From assembly GCA_021296165.1 (NCBI GenBank), contig JAGWAW010000088.1, positions 1 through 6,250 of the forward strand: DNA of 6,250 nt. The letters run 5' to 3'. The translations under genes and the position numbers were made by a program. Each line of letters opens with the position of its first letter. Position 1 is the stretch's first letter. Source of the stretch: Nitrosopumilaceae archaeon. Lineage in GTDB: Archaea > Thermoproteota > Nitrososphaeria > Nitrososphaerales > Nitrosopumilaceae. Shown one piece after another: positions 1-4,647 of the stretch. A model generated the notes under the pieces. The model saw only the letters and a program-made list of their open reading frames with translations, was not told where the DNA came from and did not search any database.

Positions 1-363
1 TTGCAGGCGCGCGACCTCGTCTTGGAGCCGCATCGCCTCGGCGGCGTGCGCGCATATGCCATCCTCCGGCGCGCAGGCTCCCGCCCCGGCAACCTCCTCG
101 GCGGACTCGGCCCTCACGCGCGCGACCTCGTCCCGCAGTTCCCGTATTGTGGAATGGCACCCGTCTATGACCCCGAACAGCCGGGCGATCTCGTTCCGGT
201 ATGGGGCGAGTTTGGCTCCCGGCGGCGGGCGGTCCGACAATGCCACGCCGCCCTGCAGCCTCCTGCCCGTGCTGCGGACCGTGCTGCCGTTGGCTGTCCG
301 GACCACCGCCCGCCCTACCGCCCGGGACGGGGCGCCGTTCTTCGGACGCTCTCTTCCGGCCAC
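1..363 (-). CDS. Partial basic, coiled-coil protein of unknown function (C-terminus off the left edge)
   Basis: The minus strand is open from an in-frame TGA at 376-378 to the window edge. I place the start at GTG 363-361, because a TATA-like CTATAT (387-392) is centred 26-27 bases upstream, as expected for a leaderless archaeal mRNA. The visible 121 residues have a basic, low-complexity N-terminus (about 1-45: many Arg, Gly, Thr, Ser). A helical region follows at about 55-92, with hydrophobic residues I59, L62, I66, I73, L76, V80 and V83 at coiled-coil-like spacing. A second helical stretch, ending in LQDEVARLQ, runs from about 105. The segment LAPYRNEIARLF (52-63) loosely recalls the first helix of small HTH DNA-binding proteins, but I cannot confirm an HTH. 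The coding pattern (GC-rich third positions, sensible helical protein) is much better than the plus-strand reading of the same DNA. It is divergent from the AbrB-like gene at 431. Function unknown. Confidence 0.6.
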   Translation of the reverse strand, partial: MAGRERPKNGAPSRAVGRAVVRTANGSTVRSTGRRLQGGVALSDRPPPGAKLAPYRNEIARLFGVIDGCHSTIRELRDEVARVRAESAEEVAGAGACAPEDGICAHAAEAMRLQDEVARLQ

Positions 364-368
364 ATGGT

Positions 369-388
369 TGACATGTCACGGGTGACAT
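369..388. promoter_or_regulatory. Operator-like array of TGACAT half-sites in a divergent promoter
   Basis: Two overlapping perfect inverted repeats are visible. TGACATGTCA occupies 369-378. ATGTCAC-GG-GTGACAT occupies 373-388 (7-bp arms, 2-bp spacer). The half-site TGACAT therefore occurs at 369-374 and 383-388, with an inverted copy between them. The array abuts the TATA box of the minus-strand gene (387-392) and covers its presumed transcription start, where a repressor would act. It lies about 14 bp from the TATA box of the plus-strand AbrB-like gene. Autoregulation by either flanking gene product is an inference. Confidence 0.55.
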
Positions 389-392
389 ATAG
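387..392 (-). promoter_or_regulatory. TATA box for the minus-strand coiled-coil gene
   Basis: The minus strand reads CTATAT here, centred about 26.5 bases before GTG 363. This is the spacing at which a leaderless archaeal transcript would begin at the start codon. It overlaps the right edge of the TGACAT palindrome by two bases, so protein bound there would compete with TBP. Confidence 0.45.
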
Positions 393-401
393 ATCTTGGC
401 G

Positions 402-409
402 TTAAAATA
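402..409 (+). promoter_or_regulatory. TATA box for the AbrB-like small gene
   Basis: TTAAAATA is centred 25.5 bases upstream of ATG 431, the spacing seen for other genes in the window. No Shine-Dalgarno sequence precedes ATG 431, so a leaderless mRNA is likely. The spacing is what selects this ATG as the start. Confidence 0.6.
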
Positions 410-430
410 CGACTGAATGCATGGCCGGGC

Positions 431-607
431 ATGACCAAATGGTCCCCCGGCGCAACCGACTTTACGGTAGCGGTGACGACCAGCAAGCAGGCCGGCACCA
501 GAAGCAGCAACATCCCCAAGCCCATTCTTGTCTGGCTGGGCAACCCCAGCAGCATCAGGTTCTCCATACGGGGGGACACGATCGTGATGGAGAACGCCGA
601 CGGCTAG
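431..607 (+). CDS. SpoVT/AbrB-like small DNA-binding protein (58 aa)
   Basis: A 58-residue ORF from ATG to TAG, with strongly biased GC-rich third positions. The order of features fits an AbrB/MazE-type swapped-hairpin domain. A beta-like stretch FTVAVTTS (11-18) leads to K19 and to IPKPI (28-32), matching the family's usual IPK-x-I. LG (36-37) follows, then IRFSIRGDTIVME (42-54), matching the family's 'KVEF...DGRIVL' ending. Family members bind DNA as dimers and act as transition-state regulators or antitoxins; a role here as a local transcription factor is inference. No toxin gene is adjacent: the next gene is the large PIN-ATPase, which has its own promoter. The perfectly placed TATA box at 402-409 supports the gene. 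It is divergent from the 1-363 gene across an operator-like palindrome, which suggests autoregulation. Competing ORFs in this stretch are Q/H-rich or Leu-rich shadows. Confidence 0.7.
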   Translation: MTKWSPGATDFTVAVTTSKQAGTRSSNIPKPILVWLGNPSSIRFSIRGDTIVMENADG

Positions 608-621
608 CTGGCCGATGCCAG
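608..621 (+). other. Small hairpin just after the AbrB-like stop codon
   Basis: CTGGC (608-612) and GCCAG (617-621) form a 5-bp stem with a CGAT loop, directly after TAG 605-607. There is no following T-tract, so terminator function is doubtful. A second hairpin, CGGAC-GGGA-GTCCG, lies at 699-712. Apart from these, 608-777 shows nothing I can assign. Confidence 0.3.
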
Positions 622-777
622 GGAAGGTTGGAGATGCCCGTGTCTGCGCATGATAATCTGTGAATGTGTACGATCGGCGGTGGGTATCCCCCTGTTGCCG
701 GACGGGAGTCCGACGGCGGGCGGGCTGCTACAACGCTCTAGAGGGGTTGAGTATGTACGCCAGAGAGATGGAAACCA

Positions 778-783
778 TTTTAG
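778..783 (+). promoter_or_regulatory. TATA box for the PIN-ATPase-KH gene
   Basis: TTTTAG is centred about 25.5 bases upstream of ATG 806. It argues for a leaderless transcript starting at that ATG and against the longer in-frame reading that is open back to 650. Confidence 0.5.
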
Positions 784-805
784 TAGCGCACCATGGAGCC
801 ACCGC

Positions 806-2626
806 ATGGAGAGACCCAAGCGTATTGTAGCAGATACCAGTGTCCTGATTAACGGCCAGTTAGGCGTCCGGGCCGAGGCCGGCGAGCTGCGCAGCTGCGA
901 GGTCATAGTACCACAGGTGGTCATGGACGAGCTGCACTCGCTGGCAGCACAGCACCGCCGCCAGGGCTGGGCCGGGCTGGAGGCCCTCCGGAACATGTCC
1001 GAGGACGACACCATAACAATTACGGTCCACGGCAACCACGCCACCGTCGACGAGATTGGGGCCGGAGAGGGGCGCCTAGACGGCATCGTTGTGGACACGG
1101 CCAAGCGCCTGCGGGCAACCCTCTACACCGCCGACAATCTACAGCAGTTGGCGGCGCAGGCCGAAGGAGTGGAAGCATCTCTGCTCCGGTCCGAGATAAG
1201 GAAGGAGGACCTAGAATTCGTTCAGTACTTTGACTCAGATACCATGAGCGTGCACCTCAAGGAAGGCATGCCCCCGGCTGCCAAACGGGGAGGCCCCGGC
1301 TCCTTCATCATGGTCACGCTGAGCGACCAACCCTTGGAGCGGCAGCACCTGGAGAGGATGGCCGACCGCATAACCGACGCTGGCCGCGGGGCCGGTGGCA
1401 TGATAGAGATAGAGAAGCCCGGTGCCGTGGTGGTGCAGTACGAGGACTACCGCATAGCGGTGACCCGGCCGCCCTTCTCCGAATCCATAGAGATAACGGT
1501 GGTGCATCCGCTGGTCCGGATGACCTTGGACGACTACGATCTCTCCGACGAGCTTATGGAGCGCTTCTCGGAAGGGGCAGAGGGCATAGTGATAGCCGGC
1601 GCGCCGGGATCGGGCAAGTCGACGCTGGCCTCGGGGCTGGCCGACTTTTACAGCGAGCGGGGCCGGGTGGTAAAGACCTTCGAGTCGCCACGGGACCTGC
1701 AGGTGAAGCCCGGCATAACCCAATACACCAAGCTGGACGGGAGCTTTGAGAACTCGGCCGACATACTGCTGCTGGTGCGGCCCGACTACACCATATTTGA
1801 CGAAGTGCGCCGCCGGGAAGACTTTGACACCTTTGCGGACCTCCGCCTGACTGGCGTGGGGATGGTGGGGGTTGTCCACGCCAACTCCCCCATCGACGGC
1901 ATACAGAGGTTTCTGGGCAAGATAGAGCTGGGCATCATTCCCAGCGTGCTGGATACGGTGGTCTTCATAAAGGACGGCGGAGTGGAGAAGGTCTACGAAC
2001 TGGAGCTGAAGGTGAAGGTGCCCTCCGGAATGGTCGAAGCCGACTTGGCCCGGCCGGTGGTGGAGGTGCGCAACTTTGAGACAAAGACCTTGGAGTACGA
2101 GATATACACGTTCGGGCAGGAGAACGTGATAGTGCCGGTGGCCGAGGTACCGGCCAACGGCATAGGCGGCATAGCCGGAGAGCGCATACGGGCCATGTTC
2201 CAAAAGTACGACCCCAACGCGGCCGTGGAGATACTCTCAGAGAACCGCGTCCTGGTGAAGGTGTCCAAACACCTGATACCCAGCGTGATAGGCAGGCGCG
2301 GATCCAACATCAGCGATCTGGAGAAGAGACTGGGCATATCGATTGACGTGGATGAGTTGGACGGCGAGGCGGCCCCGGCCGGGGAGCCCGTCCCCGTGTC
2401 CCTCTCCGAGTCCAAGAACGCCCTACTGTTGGATGTGGGTGAGGAATACGCCTCAATGAACGCCGCCGTGTACGTCGGGGATGTGTTTCTGACGTCCCGG
2501 CGAGTGGGGCGCCGGGGCCAGATAAAGCTGCCCAAGCGCTCAGAGGCGGCCCGCCGCTTGGGCGAGATGGCCACCTCCGACGAAGACGTCCGGGTCTCGA
2601 TCAGAGACTCCCAAATTCCTCAATAA
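806..2626 (+). CDS. PIN domain-PilT/VirB11-type ATPase-KH domain protein (archaeal PINc/VapC family ATPase)
   Basis: A 606-residue protein with the three-part layout of the archaeal PilT-like ATPases (COG1855 type). The N-terminal PIN nuclease-like domain (about 5-130) keeps the acidic set D10 (VADTSVLI), E42 (VMDEL), D92/D97 (LDGIVVD) and D110 (TADN). The secretion/pilus-type ATPase core has Walker A GAPGSGKST at 265-273, a Walker B-like IFDE ending at D332-E333, and a conserved-looking HANSP at H358. A KH RNA-binding domain follows, with its GRRG loop at 496-499, and then a C-terminal beta-rich tail to 606. Length is typical of the family. I see no membrane segment and no pilus genes nearby, so a cytoplasmic RNA-associated ATPase is more likely than a pilus motor. 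The physiological substrate of the family is not established to my knowledge. I start at ATG 806 because of the TATA box at 778-783 and because homologues begin just before the PIN motif; upstream in-frame sequence looks non-conserved. Confidence 0.93.
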   Translation: MERPKRIVADTSVLINGQLGVRAEAGELRSCEVIVPQVVMDELHSLAAQHRRQGWAGLEALRNMSEDDTITITVHGNHATVDEIGAGEGRLDGIVVDTAKRLRATLYTADNLQQLAAQAEGVEASLLRSEIRKEDLEFVQYFDSDTMSVHLKEGMPPAAKRGGPGSFIMVTLSDQPLERQHLERMADRITDAGRGAGGMIEIEKPGAVVVQYEDYRIAVTRPPFSESIEITVVHPLVRMTLDDYDLSDELMERFSEGAEGIVIAGAPGSGKSTLASGLADFYSERGRVVKTFESPRDLQVKPGITQYTKLDGSFENSADILLLVRPDYTIFDEVRRREDFDTFADLRLTGVGMVGVVHANSPIDGIQRFLGKIELGIIPSVLDTVVFIKDGGVEKVYELELKVKVPSGMVEADLARPVVEVRNFETKTLEYEIYTFGQENVIVPVAEVPANGIGGIAGERIRAMFQKYDPNAAVEILSENRVLVKVSKHLIPSVIGRRGSNISDLEKRLGISIDVDELDGEAAPAGEPVPVSLSESKNALLLDVGEEYASMNAAVYVGDVFLTSRRVGRRGQIKLPKRSEAARRLGEMATSDEDVRVSIRDSQIPQ

Positions 2627-3059
2627 TCTTGGGATTGGACCTCAGATAGGTGACGAACTTTCGCAGCTGCGAGACCGTCTTTGGGTTCAGGTGGTGCTCC
2701 ACCCCCTCGGCATCCCGGTGTGCAGCCTCCCCGGTTATGCCCAGCATCCCGAAGAACTCCAACAGTGTGCCGTGCCTCTGGCGAATGGACTCGGCGATCT
2801 CGCTGCCCTTCGCGGTTAGTTTTATGCCGTGGTATCTTTCATAGTCCAGAAAACCCCCCTCGTCCAGCCGCCGAAGCATCTTGGTGACGCTAGGGGCGCT
2901 CACGCTCATATACCTAGATATGTCCAAGGTGGTGGCGTACCCTTTCAGCTCCACCAGCTCGGCTATGACCTCCAGATAATCCTCCATAGTGCTGGAGAGT
3001 GTCCTGCCGGTCCCGTGGGCCGCCCGTATTGACTCCAGCCTGCTTCCGTCGTCAGACAA
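2601..3059 (-). CDS. MntR-like DtxR-family metal-dependent transcriptional regulator
   Basis: A 152-residue regulator with an N-terminal winged helix (about 25-92; recognition region SAPSVTKMLRRLDEGGF) and a DtxR dimerisation/metal domain (about 93-152). Aligned from memory with Bacillus MntR, all six metal ligands are present at a constant offset of 19: D27 (MEDYLE), E30, H96, E118, E121 and H122 (DAEGVEHH). Asp at the first position is typical of manganese-type rather than iron-type sensors. There is no C-terminal SH3 or FeoA-like domain, so the length matches MntR. In this family metal binding triggers DNA binding and repression of metal uptake genes; the target here is unknown. I prefer the TTG at 3059, which lies 26-27 bases from the TATA box at 3082-3089. 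An in-frame GTG at 3074 would add five residues, and ATG 2987 would start at MEDYLE. The 3' end overlaps the PIN-ATPase gene by 26 bp, tail to tail. It is divergent from the DUF192 gene. Confidence 0.92.
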   Translation of the reverse strand: MSDDGSRLESIRAAHGTGRTLSSTMEDYLEVIAELVELKGYATTLDISRYMSVSAPSVTKMLRRLDEGGFLDYERYHGIKLTAKGSEIAESIRQRHGTLLEFFGMLGITGEAAHRDAEGVEHHLNPKTVSQLRKFVTYLRSNPKIIEEFGSL

Positions 3060-3081
3060 TGAGTATGGAGGCACGCCTAGC

Positions 3082-3089
3082 TAATTAAA
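3082..3089 (-). promoter_or_regulatory. TATA box for the MntR-like gene
   Basis: The minus strand reads TTTAATTA, centred 26.5 bases before TTG 3059. It is too close (about 11 bases) to GTG 3074 to serve that start. A transcript from the palindromic TATA at 3108-3120 could instead supply GTG 3074 with a leader of about 14 bases. Confidence 0.5.
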
Positions 3090-3090
3090 C

Positions 3091-3105
3091 GGCGCCCACG
3101 GCGCC
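3091..3105. repeat. GGCGCC-CAC-GGCGCC inverted repeat between divergent promoters
   Basis: Two copies of the self-complementary hexamer GGCGCC are separated by CAC, between the TATA boxes of the MntR-like gene and the DUF192 gene. The position would suit an operator for autoregulation or joint control. It does not resemble the classical bacterial MntR box as I know it, so the role is uncertain. Confidence 0.3.
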
Positions 3106-3107
3106 GG

Positions 3108-3120
3108 GGTTTTTAAAACC
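3108..3120 (+). promoter_or_regulatory. TATA box for the DUF192 gene, itself a palindrome
   Basis: GGTTTTTAAAACC is a perfect inverted repeat around T3114. Its centre is 26 bases before ATG 3140, so it fits a leaderless start there. Because it is symmetric it could also fire leftward, starting near 3088 on the minus strand toward the MntR-like gene. Confidence 0.6.
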
Positions 3121-3139
3121 GGCTCGCCCACATAACGCG

Positions 3140-3631
3140 ATGGCCACCCGCATGCAGATCCTGATACCAGTGGCCGCCGCCGCCGTGATAGTGGGGGTAG
3201 CGGGCATGCTCTCCATACCCGCCGACACCAAGATGGACTTTGCCGAGTTTCCCCAAGGGACGATCCGGGTAGACGATATGATACTGCAGGTGCAGATAGC
3301 TGACACGCAACCCCGCCGTGTGTTAGGCCTGATGCACCAGAACGAGCTGCCCTATGACCAGGGAATGATCTTCATATTCGATTCGGTGGGACAATACAGC
3401 ATGTGGATGCGCAACGTGCAGTTCCCCCTGGACATGATATGGTTCGACGAGAACGGCGTTGCCGTCCACATAGAGAGGGACGTACCCCCGTGCCTTACGG
3501 CCGTAGAGGCCATGACCTGCCCGTCCATAGATCCGGAGGTGGATGCCCTGTACATACTAGAGGTGACCGCCGGGTTCGTTGGAACGTACGACATACGGGT
3601 GGGATCCCAGCTGCACCTCATATCGGTGTGA
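3140..3631 (+). CDS. Membrane-anchored DUF192 (COG1430) protein
   Basis: A 163-residue protein with an N-terminal membrane anchor or uncleaved signal (about 6-26: QILIPVAAAAVIVGVAGML) followed by a DUF192 domain (about 40-160). The family hallmarks are in order: R60-V-L-GLM (63-65), GM (75-76), F78/F80, WMRN (89-92), PLDM (96-99), then D103 and a C118...C127 pair. DUF192 is a small beta-barrel domain found widely in bacteria and archaea, often exported; its biochemical role is not established. The domain would sit outside the cell. The ATG at 3140 is favoured by the TATA box centred at 3114; a second ATG at 3152 is possible but would lie too far from that box. It is divergent from the MntR-like regulator with 80 bases between starts, so metal-responsive control is possible but not shown. 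Confidence 0.9.
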   Translation: MATRMQILIPVAAAAVIVGVAGMLSIPADTKMDFAEFPQGTIRVDDMILQVQIADTQPRRVLGLMHQNELPYDQGMIFIFDSVGQYSMWMRNVQFPLDMIWFDENGVAVHIERDVPPCLTAVEAMTCPSIDPEVDALYILEVTAGFVGTYDIRVGSQLHLISV

Positions 3632-3655
3632 GGGCGCCGGCAGGCATACATCTGG

Positions 3656-3682
3656 CTTCGTCTTTTCGGCTGTTGTTGTGTA
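3656..3682 (+). terminator. T-rich likely transcription stop for the DUF192 gene
   Basis: About 25 bases after the stop codon the plus strand becomes T-rich (TTCGTCTTTT, then TGTTGTTGTG). Archaeal terminators are often simple T-tracts in the non-template strand, and this is the first such tract downstream of the gene. No clear stem precedes it. Confidence 0.35.
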
Positions 3683-3704
3683 TGCGCGCGTAGATATTTC
3701 GCAT

Positions 3705-3735
3705 CCGGGCAGGCATCAGCTGATGCCATTCCCGG
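3705..3735. repeat. Strong hairpin around a perfect 16-bp palindrome
   Basis: GGCATCAGCTGATGCC (3712-3727) is a perfect palindrome. Flanking arms CCGGG (3705-3709) and CCCGG (3731-3735) extend it after a small internal loop (CA versus ATT). As RNA it would form a two-part stem with a tetraloop; as DNA it could bind a dimeric protein. No T-tract follows, so it is not an obvious terminator. Confidence 0.45.
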
Positions 3736-3943
3736 GCGTTTGGGCCGTGCAATTGACGTCGTCTGGTCGCCCCGAGTTCCCAAAACGAGCATACCGCAGA
3801 ACCCGACGCGGCCGGCGGTGCGGCCAAGCAGGAAGCCGAATGCTGCCACAGCATGGAGATGATTGATCCGGCATCTTCCCGGCTTTGTCCGTGTCGTAAT
3901 GCCGCGAAAATATCTGACCCTGCCCAAGTACCCGCTCAAAGGA

Positions 3944-3949
3944 TTTATT
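3944..3949 (+). promoter_or_regulatory. TATA box for the exported Cys-rich protein/TauE operon
   Basis: TTTATT, preceded by the purine-rich AAAGGA where a BRE would lie, is centred 26.5 bases before ATG 3973. It selects that start over the longer in-frame reading open from 3853. Confidence 0.6.
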
Positions 3950-3972
3950 CTGACTACGGCAGTATTTGTGGC

Positions 3973-4647
3973 ATGAGGCCCCGAACGCTACTGCTTGTGG
4001 CCATGCCCGCCGCGGCGCTGGCGGCATTCGCGTTTGGCATCACATATCAGGAACGGCCCGAGTACATCTCGTACGGGGACGAGGGCGATGTACGCCAAGA
4101 TCTGGAGGCTGCAGACATACAGATGTCTTCGGCGGTGAGGCTGTCGGGGAGCGAGGCTGCCGAGTACTGCTCGTTTCTGGCCGGTGGCTCGGCGCCCGTC
4201 TCCTACTGTCTGTCCACCGAGCTAAAGTCCGGAGACATGTTTCTGGGAAATATCCATCTGGCCGGCACGCCCGGGAGGCCGGCCTTGGCACTGGGCATAG
4301 TGCAGTCCGACGGCGTGGTAGCCGAGAGGGGCAAGATTGCCGCGGTGGCTGATTCGATGATACGACACATGGCGTGTGGAGACGCGGTCGACCTCACCTG
4401 CGCCCTGCTGGGCGGCCCAGACACCGACGCGACGCGGCACATGTCTTGCAGCTGCCCCCATGCGGCATTTCCGGACGGGCCAGACTCGGTGGAGCGGTGG
4501 GTGGATCAGACTGTCCGGCGCCATCTGAACGGCGACAGCCCCACCACCAGATCATCTGTGGAAGGGCTGCCGCTTCCGGTGCTGCTGGAGGTGACCAGGA
4601 CCGGGGACGGCCACCTGTGGAAGATACTGGTGGGCCCTGCGCCATGA
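3973..4647 (+). CDS. Exported or membrane-anchored six-cysteine protein, function unknown
   Basis: A 224-residue protein. The first about 24 residues (MRPRTLLLVAMPAAALAAFAFG) are a basic start followed by a hydrophobic segment, which indicates a signal peptide or N-terminal anchor. The mature part (about 25-224) is soluble and contains six cysteines: C66, C79, C135, C143, C159 and C161. The last two form a CSC motif (MSCSCPH). Six cysteines in an exported domain suggest disulphides or metal/ligand binding. I do not recognise a family. The start at ATG 3973 is supported by the TATA box at 3944-3949; in-frame sequence upstream of it lacks protein character. The stop overlaps the start of the TauE/SafE permease in an ATGA, so the two are co-transcribed and translationally coupled. 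An accessory or substrate-binding role for the permease is a reasonable guess only. Confidence 0.8.
   Translation: MRPRTLLLVAMPAAALAAFAFGITYQERPEYISYGDEGDVRQDLEAADIQMSSAVRLSGSEAAEYCSFLAGGSAPVSYCLSTELKSGDMFLGNIHLAGTPGRPALALGIVQSDGVVAERGKIAAVADSMIRHMACGDAVDLTCALLGGPDTDATRHMSCSCPHAAFPDGPDSVERWVDQTVRRHLNGDSPTTRSSVEGLPLPVLLEVTRTGDGHLWKILVGPAP

Larger units (their letters stand above)
3632..3972. other. 341-bp intergenic region with hairpin, no convincing gene
   Basis: It holds, in order, a T-rich stretch just after DUF192, a strong hairpin (3705-3735), about 200 bases without recognisable structure, and the promoter of the next gene (TTTATT at 3944-3949). Open frames exist on both strands, but their translations are Arg/Pro/His-rich without family features and their codon use does not match the neighbours. 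A 47-codon frame starting at ATG 3723 has a possible TATATTT-like element about 27 bases upstream, but its translation is not persuasive. Confidence 0.4.

Noticed and set aside
1..405. 134-codon plus-strand open frame at the left edge
   Set aside because: Its translation is Arg/Pro/Gly-rich with no motif, while the minus strand of the same DNA gives a sensible coiled-coil protein with a promoter.
376..579. 67-codon minus-strand frame with a Leu-rich, membrane-like segment
   Set aside because: It is antisense to the AbrB-like gene, whose Gln/Ser/Lys codons read as hydrophobic residues in reverse. It has no TATA box at the right distance, and its end would run through the operator palindrome.
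650..805. In-frame N-terminal extension of the PIN-ATPase (including a possible GTG at 680)
   Set aside because: The translated extension looks unlike protein, the family begins just before the PIN motif, and the TATA box at 778-783 points to ATG 806.
753..830. 25-codon plus-strand frame overlapping the start of the PIN-ATPase
   Set aside because: No TATA box at the expected distance, and it overlaps the established gene in another frame.
1235..2203. Long minus-strand open frame inside the PIN-ATPase gene
   Set aside because: His/Gly/Tyr/Val-rich composition typical of an antisense shadow in a GC-rich gene; the plus strand has clear Walker and KH motifs.
3723..3866. 47-codon plus frame with a TATA-like element about 27 bases upstream
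   Set aside because: Arg-rich C-terminus, atypical codons (CGA, GCA, CCA) for this window and no recognisable domain. The promoter-like spacing alone is not enough.
3352..4027. Minus-strand open frames across the DUF192 end and the following gap
   Set aside because: Arg/Pro/His-rich translations without motifs, overlapping real plus-strand genes, and no promoter at a suitable distance.
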